Positions 1 to 9,774 of a DNA stretch of 64,000 bases are shown piece after piece (the first letter of the stretch is position 1; every line of letters begins with the position of its first letter). The translations under genes and the position numbers were made by a program. This DNA is from Luteibacter flocculans (GTDB lineage Bacteria; Pseudomonadota; Gammaproteobacteria; Xanthomonadales; Rhodanobacteraceae), in NCBI RefSeq assembly GCF_023612255.1, contig NZ_CP063231.1:3206001-3270000 (forward strand), written 5' to 3'. Below the pieces are notes generated by a model. It searched no databases. It worked only from the letters and a program-made list of their open reading frames with translations, and was not told where the DNA came from.

Positions 1-116
1 ACGCCAACTTCGTGGCGAACGCACCGGCCGAGGTGGTGGAGCAGGAACGCCAGCGCATCGCGGACTGGACCCGTCAGGCGGATGCCATGCGCGAGCAGGC
101 TCGCAAGCTGGGCTAA
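1..116 (+). CDS. valS: Valine--tRNA ligase, C-terminal end (partial)
   Basis: Only the last 37 or so codons are present; the gene begins outside the window and stops with TAA at 114-116. The tail reads as an amphipathic helix with [13 protein letters not shown] and ends in ARKLG. This matches the C-terminal coiled-coil arm of bacterial ValRS, which contacts tRNA while valine is charged. In many gammaproteobacteria valS follows pepA and holC on the same strand. Here it points towards holC, so the three genes no longer form a single transcription unit. The family call rests on a short segment. Confidence 0.75.
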   Translation, partial: ANFVANAPAEVVEQERQRIADWTRQADAMREQARKLG

Positions 117-324
117 GGACGCTTGGTGGGAACCGCTTCAGCGGCGATGAGGTCCTTGCGGCCAGCTCGCCCGCTGTCGCAGGATCGCCGCTGAAGTGGA
201 AGAAGGTGCGGCCCGCCTGGCATCTGCTGGTGGGAGCCATCCTGATGGCGATGGGGGCCTGCCTCACTCCTACACCGCTCCGTTGGCTTTTCGCCACCAG
301 GGTGGCTCCCACCAACGGCACCGC
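117..324. repeat. REP/BIME-like palindromic repeat cluster A (valS/holC convergent gap)
   Basis: The gap between two converging 3' ends is filled with short inverted repeats. One pair is CTTCAGCGGCGAT near 135-147 and its complement near 183-197. A second pair is GGTGGGAGCCATCCTGATGG at about 229-248 and CCACCAGGGTGGCTCCCACC at 294-313. The core is a GTGGGAGCC head plus an imperfect palindrome and GGCGA tail, as in REP elements of Pseudomonas and relatives. The block 224-313 is almost the same as 17121-17210 and is found inverted at 14656-14740, so it is a composite, BIME-like unit. Confidence 0.8.
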
Positions 325-747
325 TCACATGTCGTGCTTGGTGACCTCGAAGCCCAGTTTCTTGTACTGAGTCCAGCGGACGCGGGAGCCGTCGCGCTCC
401 GCCGGGTCGGCTGCGACCACTTCGAGCACGCGATCGAAATGCCCCGGCGCGCAGGTGTCGCGCAGGTTGATCACCAGCGGACGATCCGGCGTGTCGACAC
501 CGGGAGGCACGATGAGGACCGCGCAGATCGCGTCGTCCTCGTCGCCCGCCAGTTGGTGCGGCACGTAGACGTCCTCGCCCAGATCCCACAGGCGCTCGTC
601 GATGGCTTCGGCCTGTTCGAAGTCGCGCGTGAGGATCAGCGTGGGCTGCTGCGCGCCGACCGCTCGCTTGGCGAGTTCGCACACGAGCAGCAGCGGATCC
701 TCGCGAAAACGCGGCTTGTCGATCAGGTAGAAGTCCGCGCGCGGCAT
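325..747 (-). CDS. holC: DNA polymerase III chi subunit
   Basis: 140 aa, the usual length for HolC. The chi subunit binds SSB and, through psi, the clamp loader, tying the replicase to single-stranded DNA. The sequence has the family pattern: N-terminal ADFYLIDKPRF, LVCELAKRA helix, the RDFEQAEAIDERLW segment and the HQLAGDEDD block. It lies 10 bases downstream of pepA on the same strand, as in many gammaproteobacteria, so the two are probably co-transcribed. The 3' end faces a repeat cluster and then valS. Confidence 0.93.
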   Translation of the reverse strand: MPRADFYLIDKPRFREDPLLLVCELAKRAVGAQQPTLILTRDFEQAEAIDERLWDLGEDVYVPHQLAGDEDDAICAVLIVPPGVDTPDRPLVINLRDTCAPGHFDRVLEVVAADPAERDGSRVRWTQYKKLGFEVTKHDM

Positions 748-757
748 GCCGAAGCGA

Positions 758-2248
758 TCAGCCGGCCGCGACGCGGTCGAGCAGCCACTGGGTCAGCAGC
801 GGCACCGGGCGGCCGGTGGCCATGCCCTTGCGCCCCTCGTCCCACGCCGTACCCGCGATGTCGAGATGCGCCCAGCGGCGCCCCTCGGTGAAGCGGGCGA
901 GGAAGCAGCCAGCCGTGATGGCACCGGCGTACTTGCCGCCGATATTCGCCACGTCGGCAAAGGTGGACTCTAGCTGGCTCTGGTAGTCGTCCCACAGCGG
1001 CAGGCGCCATGCACGATCGAGCGTGGCCTCGCCGGCGGCGAGCAACTCGGCCGACAGGGTCTCGTCCTTGGTCATGAGGCCGCTGGCATGCTTGCCCAGG
1101 GCGACGACGCAGGCGCCGGTCAGGGTGGCGGCGTCGATGAGGGTGTGCGGATCGAAGCGCTTGCCCGTGTAGGTCAGCGCATCGCAAAGGATGAGGCGGC
1201 CTTCGGCGTCGGTGTTCAGCACCTCGATCGTGATGCCGGCGAGGCTCGTGAGCACGTCGCCCGGACGGTAGGACGCGCCGTCGGGCATGTTCTCTACCGC
1301 GGGCACCACGCAGACCAGGTTCACCGGGAGGCGCAGCTTCACGGCGGCCACGAAGGCGCCGAGCACGCCCGCCGCACCGCACATGTCGAATTTCATTTCT
1401 TCCATGCCGGGGCCGGGCTTCAAGCTGATGCCACCGGTATCGAAGGTGATGCCCTTGCCGACGAAGGCATAAGGACGCTCGCCCTCCTTGCCACCGTTCC
1501 ACTGGAGGATGACCAGGCGCGGTGCGTTGGCGGAACCGCGGGCCACGGCAAGCAGCGAGCCGAAGCCTTCGCGCTCCATGTCGGCGCGATCCAGCGCCTC
1601 GTAGGTGACGCCTTCATGGGCTTCCGCGAAGGCGCGGGCCTGTTCGGCGATGTAGTCCGGATTGCAGATGTTCGGCGGCAGATTGCCCAGCTCGCGGGCA
1701 TAGCGCACGCCCTCGGCGATGGCACGCGCCTCGTTCAGGCCGGCTTCGCCCTCGGCGGGACCCACCAGGGTCAGGCTGGTCAGTTCCGGCTGGGCCTTGT
1801 CGCGCGGCTTCACCGTGGCGGTGTACCGATACGCGGCGTGGTCGGTCGCGAGGGCGGCCACACGCAGGCGCCACGCGGCGTCGCGCCCCGGAACGTCGAT
1901 TTCAGGCAGCCAGCTCACGGCCTCCGACACCGGCAGCCGGCCGATGGCGCGAGCCGCTTCCATCGCGACCCGCTGGTAGCGCGCGGCATCGAACGACTTC
2001 TGCGGGCCCAGGCCCAGGACCAGCACGCGCTCGGCGGACACGCCGGCCGGATGCAGCAGGGTAACGACCTGGCCCACCTTGCCGTTGATGTCGCCAGCCT
2101 CGACGAGGCGCTTGATCGCCCCGCTGGCGGCGGTGTCGATCCGTGCCGCGGCACTGGTCAGGACACCGTTCTCGTAGACGCCGACCACGGCCACCGGGGT
2201 GGCGGTCGATTCGGGAGCATTGGAACCGAGGCTGAACTGAACCGTCAT
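758..2248 (-). CDS. pepA: Cytosol (leucyl) aminopeptidase PepA, M17 family
   Basis: 496 aa, full length. Metal-dependent exopeptidase that removes N-terminal residues; homologues also act as DNA-binding accessory factors for site-specific recombination. The N-terminal macrodomain-like half is followed by the catalytic half with [14 protein letters not shown] at 264-277 (metal-binding K and D residues) and the M17 signature NTDAEGRL at 345-352. It is divergent from lptF, whose start is about 100 bases away, the same layout as in E. coli. The promoter for both directions should lie in 2249-2346. Confidence 0.96.
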   Translation of the reverse strand: MTVQFSLGSNAPESTATPVAVVGVYENGVLTSAAARIDTAASGAIKRLVEAGDINGKVGQVVTLLHPAGVSAERVLVLGLGPQKSFDAARYQRVAMEAARAIGRLPVSEAVSWLPEIDVPGRDAAWRLRVAALATDHAAYRYTATVKPRDKAQPELTSLTLVGPAEGEAGLNEARAIAEGVRYARELGNLPPNICNPDYIAEQARAFAEAHEGVTYEALDRADMEREGFGSLLAVARGSANAPRLVILQWNGGKEGERPYAFVGKGITFDTGGISLKPGPGMEEMKFDMCGAAGVLGAFVAAVKLRLPVNLVCVVPAVENMPDGASYRPGDVLTSLAGITIEVLNTDAEGRLILCDALTYTGKRFDPHTLIDAATLTGACVVALGKHASGLMTKDETLSAELLAAGEATLDRAWRLPLWDDYQSQLESTFADVANIGGKYAGAITAGCFLARFTEGRRWAHLDIAGTAWDEGRKGMATGRPVPLLTQWLLDRVAAG

Positions 2249-2346
2249 AGCTAACTGCCTTGCGAAAGCCCGCCGGGGGTCCGGACAGGCTAGACTTGTG
2301 GTTTGCCGGCCGGGACTGACGCGGCACGAACCGCCAATTCTATCAA

Positions 2347-3450
2347 ATGCTCAGCATCCTCGACCGTTATTTCCTGCGCGAACTCGCCTATGGGGTCCTG
2401 GCGACAGCCATCGTGCTGCTGGTGATCTTTGCCGGCGGTGCCTTTGCGACCGTGCTGCAGAAGGTGGCCAACGGCAGCATCCAGCCCAGCGTCATGTTCG
2501 AGGTGCTCGGTCTGCAGATGGTGGACCTGCTCTCGACCCTGCTCCCCATGTCCGCCTTCCTGGGCACCCTGATCGCGCTCGGCCGCATGTACCGCGAGAG
2601 CGAGATGCACGTACTCGCCTCCTCCGGCATGGGCCCCCGCGGCATGCTGCGCCCGGTCACCCTGCTGGCGGTGGTGGCGACCATCGTGGTCGGCCTCGTC
2701 TCGCTCTGGCTGGGGCCTCTTTCGTCGCGCACGGCCGATCAGGTGATCGCCGCGGCCAACAAATCGGTCATCGCCGCCGGCCTCGATGCCGGCCGCTTCA
2801 CCGAACTGCCCGGCAAGGGCGGCATCATCTTCGTCGACACGCTCAGCCGCGACGGCACCGTGCTGGGCAAGACCTTCCTCGCCACGGACCGGGTGGACAG
2901 CGACGGCAAGCCCCAGGTCCGCGTCGTGAATGCCAAGCATGGCCAGATGTATCAGGAAAGCGATGGCCAGAACCGGTTCCTCGCCTTGTTCGACGGCTGG
3001 CAATACGAAATCCCGCTGGGCGCCGACAACTGGCGTCGGATGAAGTACGAGCGCAACGACATTTCGCTGTCCAACATCACCGACGATGACGACGACACCG
3101 ATCCGGCGCACGAGGCAAGCACGACCGATCTGTTCAAGATGAATACGGCCGATGGTCTGGGCGAGCTGGTATCCCGCTTTGCCGCGCCGGTCAGCACGCT
3201 CGTGCTGATGATGATGGTGCTGCCGATGTCGCGGCAGGCGCCCCGCGACGCCCGCTACGGGCGCCTGCTGATCGCTGTGCTGGCGTATTTCCTCTATGTG
3301 GTCTGGCAGTTGATCGCGCGCGCGCAGATCATCAAGGGTCACCTGCATACCTCCGCGCCGATCTGGCTGTTGCACGCCATCGTGTTCGGTGTGGCGGCCT
3401 GGTACTTCTGGCGACAGAACACCGCCCGGCGCGTGAAGGGAGCTGGCTGA
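2347..3450 (+). CDS. lptF: LPS export ABC transporter permease LptF
   Basis: 367 aa YjgP/YjgQ-family permease. With LptG and the LptB ATPase it extracts lipopolysaccharide from the inner membrane and passes it to the periplasmic LptC-A bridge. The first residues ([14 protein letters not shown]) are typical of the family. Hydrophobic spans occur near residues 15-35, 60-80 and 100-120, followed by a large periplasmic beta-jellyroll region and three C-terminal spans from about residue 275. Its TGA shares a base with the ATG of lptG, showing translational coupling. Confidence 0.95.
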   Translation: MLSILDRYFLRELAYGVLATAIVLLVIFAGGAFATVLQKVANGSIQPSVMFEVLGLQMVDLLSTLLPMSAFLGTLIALGRMYRESEMHVLASSGMGPRGMLRPVTLLAVVATIVVGLVSLWLGPLSSRTADQVIAAANKSVIAAGLDAGRFTELPGKGGIIFVDTLSRDGTVLGKTFLATDRVDSDGKPQVRVVNAKHGQMYQESDGQNRFLALFDGWQYEIPLGADNWRRMKYERNDISLSNITDDDDDTDPAHEASTTDLFKMNTADGLGELVSRFAAPVSTLVLMMMVLPMSRQAPRDARYGRLLIAVLAYFLYVVWQLIARAQIIKGHLHTSAPIWLLHAIVFGVAAWYFWRQNTARRVKGAG

Positions 3451-4547
3451 TGGCGACGTTGACGATCAAGCGCGCCGATCGTCTGATCGGCGCCAGCGTG
3501 CTCGGCACGCTGTTGCTGGTGTGGCTGGTGCTCACCGGCTTCGATGCGCTCACGCAGTTCGTGCGCCAGTTGGGCAACATCGGCAAGAACGGCTTCACCC
3601 TGTACGACGCCATCGCGTACATCATGCTCACGGTGCCGCGGCGCCTGTATCAGATGTTCAGCAATGCCGCGCTCATCGGCGGCCTGCTCGGCCTCGGCGG
3701 CCTGGCCGCCACCGGCGAGCTGACCGCGCTCCGCGCAGCAGGCATGTCGAAGCTGCGCATTGCGGCATCGGCAGCCGGCGTCATCGCCGTACTGACTGCG
3801 GGCGTCGTCGTCATGGGCGAGACTGCGGCGCCCTATGGCGACCAGCACGCCCAGGCCATCCAGGTGAGGATGCGATCGAGCAACCTCGGCTCGACGAGCA
3901 GCGGGCTGTGGGCACGCGACGGCGGCAAGATCATCAACGCGAAGTCGGCCATCGCGACGCAGGACGGCGATCGCACCACGGTCAAGCTGGTGGACGTTCG
4001 CGTGTACTCGTTCACCCCTGACGGCCAGGTGACCACGTTCGCGCACGGCGACAGTGCCATCCACGACGGCAACCACTGGATCATGACCAACGTGCGCACT
4101 ACGGCACTCGATGCCCAGGGTACGCATTCCTCCCACGCGGACACGCAGACGTGGGAATCCCGGCTCAATCCGCACGTGCTCGAGCAGTCGGTGATCCATC
4201 CCGAATACCTGTCGATGGCGGACCTTCGCCGCAACATGCGCTACCTGGAAGCCAACGGACAGAATCCGGGTGCCTACGCCGTCGCGTTCTGGGGCCGGGC
4301 GCTGTTCGCCCTGAATACGCTCGTACTCGTGCTGTGCGCCATGCCGTTCGCGTTTGGCTCGCTTCGCTCGGGCGGCCTCGGCAAGCGCCTTTTCGTCGGC
4401 ATCATCCTCGCCATCGGCTGGTACTTCCTGCAAGGCGCCATGGTGAACTTCGGCACCGTGTACGGATTGCCGCCGTTGCTCGCAAACCTTCTGCCAACGT
4501 CGCTGCTGATCGTCGGCGCACTGGCTTACTTCAGACGATTCGGTTAG
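3450..4547 (+). CDS. lptG: LPS export ABC transporter permease LptG
   Basis: 365 aa, second YjgP/YjgQ permease of the LptB2FG complex. Three N-terminal membrane spans, a periplasmic domain from about residue 130 to 260, and three C-terminal spans match LptF in layout. The motif ARDGGKIINAK in the periplasmic part is typical of LptG. It starts on the last base of the lptF stop codon. The 3' end converges on the kinase gene at 4596 with only 48 bases between and no clear terminator. Confidence 0.95.
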   Translation: MATLTIKRADRLIGASVLGTLLLVWLVLTGFDALTQFVRQLGNIGKNGFTLYDAIAYIMLTVPRRLYQMFSNAALIGGLLGLGGLAATGELTALRAAGMSKLRIAASAAGVIAVLTAGVVVMGETAAPYGDQHAQAIQVRMRSSNLGSTSSGLWARDGGKIINAKSAIATQDGDRTTVKLVDVRVYSFTPDGQVTTFAHGDSAIHDGNHWIMTNVRTTALDAQGTHSSHADTQTWESRLNPHVLEQSVIHPEYLSMADLRRNMRYLEANGQNPGAYAVAFWGRALFALNTLVLVLCAMPFAFGSLRSGGLGKRLFVGIILAIGWYFLQGAMVNFGTVYGLPPLLANLLPTSLLIVGALAYFRRFG

Positions 4548-4595
4548 CCGGTCTCTTCGCCATTCGGTGAACAAGGCGAAACAGCGCGCCGCATT

Positions 4596-7500
4596 TCACG
4601 ACGCGCGCGCGGCGCAGACGCTTTCCAGCGTGGCGTCGAGATCGTCGCCCGTCATAGGCTTGCGCAGCAGCGCATTCATGCCGGCTTCGCGGATGGCCGT
4701 CACCTCGTCGCCAGCCGATCGCGCGGTAACCGCCACGATCGGCAGGCCGTCGAGGTGATCCATGCGCCGCACGAGACGCGCGACCTGAAAGCCGTCCACC
4801 ACGGGAAGATCGAGGTCGAGCAGCAGCGCATCGAAGTTACCCTGGGCCAATTCGGTCATGGCGGCAAGACCGTCGCCCACCGCGTTGACGACGTGGCCAC
4901 GCTGGCGCAGCAACCCGGCGATGACGTCGCTGACTACCGGATCGTCTTCGACGAGCAGCAGGCGCTTACCCGACGTCACCGTCGGAGTGGCAGGAGCCGC
5001 ACCCGATGAGCACGCCTCGCACGTGCATGGCAGCAAGGGCAGTCGAACGATGAAGGCGCTGCCACTGCCCGGCTCGCTGCGCACATGGATGTTGCCGCCC
5101 ATAAGGGTGCAAAGCTCGTGGCAGATCGCGAGACCGAGACCGCAGCCCTGCGACCGTTGCGGCGACCCGCCCTGCTCGAAACGAGAAAACACGCGAGCAC
5201 ACAGCTCCGGACACATGCCCGGCCCCGTATCGTTTACCGTCATGACCAGCCACGTACCGTCGCGCGCCACGTGTACGGACACGCCCCCGCCGTCCGTGAA
5301 CTTCACGCCGTTGTTCACCAGGTTCTGCAGGATCTGACGAAGGCGAATGGCGTCGCCACGAAGGGTCGCAGGCACATCGGCATCGACCGATGAGGTGAGG
5401 GTCAGGCCTTTGTCCTTCGCCGCGCCCACCGCCAGCGCAACGACCTCTTCCGTCAGGATGCGAATGGGCACGCACTCCGATTCGAGCACCAGGCGACGCG
5501 CTTCGATGCGCGTAATGTCCAACGCGTCGTTCACGAGCCGCAGCAGTGTCGTGCCCGATCGACGCACGGCTTCGACATAGGCGCGCTGGGTGTCGTCGAG
5601 CGCCGTCTGCGCCATCAACTCGGCCATGCCAAGCACGCCGGTCATCGGCGTCCTTATCTCGTGACCCAGCGTCGCCATGAAGTCGGTCTTGGCCGCATTG
5701 GCTTCTTCCGCGAGCCGCCGCTGTTGCTCCGCGAGCTTGAGCCGCATGGCCTGACGGACGCGGCGCCGTGCGCCGATCACGATGGTGCCGACCGCCGCGA
5801 GGGCGAGTGCGGCATACGTCAACCACGCCCACCAGCGCAGCCACGGCGGCGCATCGACCACGATCGTGAGCGGGCGATCGAGCGACCCGTTCACGCCGTC
5901 GCGTCCCGAGCCCGAGATCGCCAGCCGGTACGTGCCCGCGGCGAGCGGGCCGAACGCGCGCCGTCCATACTTGTCCGTGTGCAATTCCGTTGTCTCACTG
6001 CCCTGAGCGAGGGTGAACACGAGATGGTTGCGGTCGGGATTGACGTACGAGAGCGCGCGCGCACGCACGATGAGTTCCCTGTCGTTCCAGCCGAGCCGCA
6101 GGACGCCGCCCTCCATGGCGATGGGCTGGCGCATACCGTTGCGGGATACGCTGGCACCGAGCACGACGATGGAAGGCTTGCGTGTGTGATCGCGCTGACG
6201 ATCGGGACGGAAGCCCACCAGACCGCCGAGGGTGGCACCGTACATCGTGCCGTCGTCGAGCTGGACCGTGGTGCCATTGGTGAACTCGCCGCTCGCAAGA
6301 CCGTCCGCGAGGCCAAAGGGGCGGAACGTAGCGGTACCGGGATCGAAACGCCACACGCCGGTCTCGCCGTATAGCCATATGCGGCCTGCCACATCCCTGC
6401 GCACGTTCAATATGTCGGCTGACGGGAAGCCCTCGGTGCCGCCGATGCATCGATCCCGCTCGGCACGTCGACCGTCCCAGCGATAGTGTTCCAGCGCGTC
6501 CGAGCGCACCAGCCAGAAGCCGTCTTCGTCCGGCTCGAATGCATTGATGCGACCACGCGCCACGCCGTCGACGAACTCCATCCGGCCCGACGCCCTGTCC
6601 AATCGCGTGAGCCCGGCAAGGCTCGCCTGCCACAGTTCATCACCGACGACCTCGATCTGGCGCGTGTCCGCCACACCGCGCTGCGCGACGGCGAACGGAA
6701 TCTCGCGTGCGCGGGACAGGCTGCTGTCCAGTGCGAACAACCCTTGACCGAGCGCAGCCGCGTAAACCGTCCCGTCAGGTGCCGACACCAGCGAGATCAC
6801 GGGATGATGGATGGCACTACGCAGCAACGGCCGTGACTTGCCGGCATGCGCGATGAAGAGTCCTTCAACGGTGCCGACGAGCAAGCCACGCGGCACCTCG
6901 AGCAACGATTGCACGCGCAGCGAATCGAGAGTGAAGCCCTCGGCGGTCTTGCCGGTGGCAGGGTCGAAGCTGCGGACCCATCCGCGCAGGCCGCCCACCC
7001 AGAGCTGCGTATTGCCCTGCGCGGCGACGGCCGTCACGGTGCGGCCGGGGAAACTGAAAACATCGGTCGCCACGTGGGCGAAGCGGGTGAAGTCCTCCCA
7101 GGCAGGACCGAGATACGCGAGCCCGCCGTCACTCAGCGCAAACCAGAGTCCATGTTCGCGGTCCTCCAACATGCCGCGAACCGCGCGTCCCGGCAGTCCG
7201 CCCGACGCCGTCCACGACCCGCGGATATCATGCAGGCGCCCGTAACGATCGAGCATGGAGAGCCCATGCGGACCCGCGACCCATAACGTGCCGTGGCTGT
7301 CGGCGAGCGATGCGTGGAAGGCCGATATCGGCAGCCGGCGATCGCGTCGCAGCTGCCCGTCATGAGCGAGCCGGTACAGGCCACGGTCCGTGGAAAAACG
7401 CAGCTCCGCGGCGTGTCCGTCGATTCGCAGGACGCGAGGCCGGCTGCCATCTTCGAACGGCACGGGCGTCATGACGCCCATGGCATCGACAACGTCCACA

Positions 7501-8099
7501 CCAGCGTCCGAGCCAATCCATACTCGGCCGTCATCCGACGCGTGCAGCGCGTGGACCGAGGGCGAGGAAGGTCCGTCTTCGCCCGCAGCAAGACGCGTGA
7601 GCCCACTGCCATCGGCGCGCATGTGTGCAAGCCCACCCGACGTACCGACCCAGATCGTGCCGTCACGCGCCTGTGCGATGGCGCGCACATCGTCGTCGAT
7701 GAGACCATCGCGCCAATGCACGAAACCGCCGGTCGCCGGGTCGTAGCGCCCCAGGCCCATGTCGGGGCCGCCGATCCAGAGACGATTTTCCGAATCCACC
7801 AGCAAGGCATTCACACTGCCCGACGGGAGCGGATGCGAGCGGTCCGGGCCGATCGCCGGCGTGGTGAATTCCACGCCGTCGAAGCGCGAAAGGCCAACGG
7901 CTGTGCCGACCCAGATGAATCCGTGACCATCCTGCGCCACGGCCTGCACCTTGCTGCTGGGCAGGCCCTCGTGCAGACCATAGCTGCGGAATTGCGGCGT
8001 GGGCACGGGCGGCATGGTGGCTGCCGTGGCGATCGGAAGGGTCACGATCGAACCGATCATGACCACGAGGATCCATCTCGTGATGAGCGTGCAGTGCAT
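4596..8099 (-). CDS. Two-component hybrid sensor kinase with beta-propeller (Reg_prop) sensor
   Basis: 1167 aa from the ATG at 8099, chosen because an AGGAA site lies 8-12 bases upstream and a signal/anchor peptide (LITRWILVVMIGSIVTLPIATA) follows at once. An in-frame start at 8180 would be too long. Order: periplasmic ligand-sensor propeller with repeated short blades of the type IWVGT..GLSRFDG to about residue 660, a Y_Y_Y immunoglobulin-like domain, one membrane span near 750, HisKA with GHEIRTP (H about 813), HATPase with DTGPGM and GCGLGLAI, then a receiver from about 1044 (LLLVEDD, phospho-acceptor in LLLDLDLP). Unlike Bacteroides homologues it carries no AraC domain after the receiver and no HPt domain. 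A CTCEAC cluster links HATPase and receiver. The partner output protein and ligand are unknown. Confidence 0.9.
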   Translation of the reverse strand: MHCTLITRWILVVMIGSIVTLPIATAATMPPVPTPQFRSYGLHEGLPSSKVQAVAQDGHGFIWVGTAVGLSRFDGVEFTTPAIGPDRSHPLPSGSVNALLVDSENRLWIGGPDMGLGRYDPATGGFVHWRDGLIDDDVRAIAQARDGTIWVGTSGGLAHMRADGSGLTRLAAGEDGPSSPSVHALHASDDGRVWIGSDAGVDVVDAMGVMTPVPFEDGSRPRVLRIDGHAAELRFSTDRGLYRLAHDGQLRRDRRLPISAFHASLADSHGTLWVAGPHGLSMLDRYGRLHDIRGSWTASGGLPGRAVRGMLEDREHGLWFALSDGGLAYLGPAWEDFTRFAHVATDVFSFPGRTVTAVAAQGNTQLWVGGLRGWVRSFDPATGKTAEGFTLDSLRVQSLLEVPRGLLVGTVEGLFIAHAGKSRPLLRSAIHHPVISLVSAPDGTVYAAALGQGLFALDSSLSRAREIPFAVAQRGVADTRQIEVVGDELWQASLAGLTRLDRASGRMEFVDGVARGRINAFEPDEDGFWLVRSDALEHYRWDGRRAERDRCIGGTEGFPSADILNVRRDVAGRIWLYGETGVWRFDPGTATFRPFGLADGLASGEFTNGTTVQLDDGTMYGATLGGLVGFRPDRQRDHTRKPSIVVLGASVSRNGMRQPIAMEGGVLRLGWNDRELIVRARALSYVNPDRNHLVFTLAQGSETTELHTDKYGRRAFGPLAAGTYRLAISGSGRDGVNGSLDRPLTIVVDAPPWLRWWAWLTYAALALAAVGTIVIGARRRVRQAMRLKLAEQQRRLAEEANAAKTDFMATLGHEIRTPMTGVLGMAELMAQTALDDTQRAYVEAVRRSGTTLLRLVNDALDITRIEARRLVLESECVPIRILTEEVVALAVGAAKDKGLTLTSSVDADVPATLRGDAIRLRQILQNLVNNGVKFTDGGGVSVHVARDGTWLVMTVNDTGPGMCPELCARVFSRFEQGGSPQRSQGCGLGLAICHELCTLMGGNIHVRSEPGSGSAFIVRLPLLPCTCEACSSGAAPATPTVTSGKRLLLVEDDPVVSDVIAGLLRQRGHVVNAVGDGLAAMTELAQGNFDALLLDLDLPVVDGFQVARLVRRMDHLDGLPIVAVTARSAGDEVTAIREAGMNALLRKPMTGDDLDATLESVCAARAS

Positions 8100-8190
8100 T
8101 CGCGGGTTCCTGGTGCGGCGCCGATCATGCCATGCGTCACGAAGGGAAAAAACCTGAATGGCACGTAGGTGGATACCCACACCGTGCGCT

Positions 8191-8196
8191 TAGAAT
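8191..8196 (+). promoter_or_regulatory. Possible -10 box giving a leaderless GTPase transcript
   Basis: TAGAAT lies 6 bases before the ATG at 8203, which would place transcription start on or next to the start codon. No Shine-Dalgarno sequence is visible and the -35 region is weak. Inference from spacing only. Confidence 0.35.
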
Positions 8197-8202
8197 GCAG
8201 AC

Positions 8203-9669
8203 ATGTCCCGTCGACTCCGCCTGCTCGTGACAACCGTAGGCCTGGCCGCTCTCGCCTGGCTCCTGCTGGCGTCGATCGAGCGCGCCATAGCGCTGGCAGA
8301 GCGCTTCGAGGGCCTTCCGCAAGGCGTGCGCTGGCTCGTGGGCGGTGTGTTGCTGTTGCTCGTGAGCCTCGGCGCGGCGGTGACGGTATGGTGGTTGCGG
8401 CCGCGCAGACCGCGTGCGCCCGTGACGGCACCGGATCGCACGTCGCTCGAAGCGCGCATCGCGCAACTGCGCCACGACGACGCCGGCGTTGAGGAACTTC
8501 GTAGTGAGCTGACGGAACTCGACCGCCGTCGCGCGAGTGCCCGCACGTATCTCGCCGTTTTTGGTGAGATCTCGACGGGCAAGTCGTCGCTGATCGCAGC
8601 CATGGTGCCCGGCGCGGCGCCTGCAAGCGATGCGCGCGGGGGCACCACGCGCGAGGTCACGCATTACGAGACGTCCGCGTGGGGCGACGGGTGGACCATT
8701 GCCGACGTGCCCGGCTCCGCCGAGGCAGGTGGCGAAGCCCGCGAACGTCTCGCACGCGCGGAAGCGCTGCGCGCGCATGCGGTGGTCTACGTCTGCGCTG
8801 GCGATCTCACCCGTTCGCAGGCCGAGGAACTGCGCTGGCTCGGCGACTTCGGCAAGCCGCTCGTGCTGGCGGTCAACAAGGCCGATCAATGGACTGACAT
8901 CGAACGCGACCAGATTCTGCAACACGTTCGCGAACAGGCCGACGGCATCCCGGATGCCGTGCTCGCGATCAGTGCCGGCGGCGAAGAGCGCTTCACCCGT
9001 CGGCTTGCGGACGGCAGCACTGAGGACGTCACGCGGCGCCGGCCCGCGCAATGGCAGCCGTTGCGCGACGCCCTGCGCCGCCTGCTCGCCGCGGGCCCGT
9101 CGGCGCTGGAAGCGCAGCGCGAGAACGCCGTGCTGGCGAGCCTTCACGAACGCACCGGCGAACGCGAGCGCGCCTATCGCGCCGACGAGGCGGAACGCAT
9201 CGTCAGCCGCTACGCACGGCGCGCCATCGTCGGGGCGATGGCGGCCGTAGCGCCGGGCAGCGACCTCGTCATCCAGGGAGCGCTCGCCGCCAGCATGGTG
9301 CGGGCGCTGGCGTCGCTGCACGACGTGCGCGTCACCGACGTGGAAGTGGACAACCTTTTGCGCCAGGTTCGCATGACCTTGCGCACCGGAACGTCGGTGG
9401 TCCTCGCCGTGGCGGGCAACGCCCTCAAGGCGTTTCCAGGCCTCGGCACGCTGGGCGGCGGCGTGCTGCACGCCTTCGCCTACGCCTTGATCTTCGACAG
9501 TTTCGGTCGCGCGCTCGCGGCCACGCTTGCCGAGCGTCAGGCGCTCGACCAGGCCGATGCGGGCGAGCGCATGCGCGAACTGCTGAACGAGGTGGACGCC
9601 TCGCGGCTGCGACGATTGGCCGACCTCACTGGTGAGGCGCTGCGGTTGCGTCACGAACCTTCCGATTAG
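8203..9669 (+). CDS. Membrane-anchored GTPase with C-terminal DUF697-like region
   Basis: 488 aa. Two N-terminal membrane spans (about 5-25 and 43-65) are followed by a coiled segment and a P-loop GTPase domain: G1 GEISTGKS at 121-128, G3 DVPG at 168-171 and G4 NKAD near 225. The C-terminal third (IVGAMAAVAPGSDLVIQGALAASMV and a second hydrophobic stretch) resembles the DUF697/YcjF-type membrane region. It is the first gene of a run that continues with two YceI proteins, cytochrome b561 and a second GTPase of the same kind at 11537. Function is unknown; such dynamin- or Era-like GTPases are usually linked to membranes or envelope stress. Confidence 0.8.
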   Translation: MSRRLRLLVTTVGLAALAWLLLASIERAIALAERFEGLPQGVRWLVGGVLLLLVSLGAAVTVWWLRPRRPRAPVTAPDRTSLEARIAQLRHDDAGVEELRSELTELDRRRASARTYLAVFGEISTGKSSLIAAMVPGAAPASDARGGTTREVTHYETSAWGDGWTIADVPGSAEAGGEARERLARAEALRAHAVVYVCAGDLTRSQAEELRWLGDFGKPLVLAVNKADQWTDIERDQILQHVREQADGIPDAVLAISAGGEERFTRRLADGSTEDVTRRRPAQWQPLRDALRRLLAAGPSALEAQRENAVLASLHERTGERERAYRADEAERIVSRYARRAIVGAMAAVAPGSDLVIQGALAASMVRALASLHDVRVTDVEVDNLLRQVRMTLRTGTSVVLAVAGNALKAFPGLGTLGGGVLHAFAYALIFDSFGRALAATLAERQALDQADAGERMRELLNEVDASRLRRLADLTGEALRLRHEPSD

Positions 9670-9774
9670 GTGAACAATCCGTTCGCGGCGGCCCCCGCTG
9701 ACAAGGCCGCCGCGCTCGGCCACACTTGGCTCCCACGGCCGCTCGACGGCCCTTCGCGCGACAGGCCAGCCCGT

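Noticed and set aside
1088-2254. 388-codon open frame antisense to pepA
   Set aside because: Shadow of GC-rich coding on the other strand; composition is Arg/His/Gly-rich, no recognisable domain, and pepA is certain.
4548-4595. Terminator between lptG and the sensor kinase
   Set aside because: Only a 6-base TTCGCC/GGCGAA stem with a long loop is present, too weak to call.
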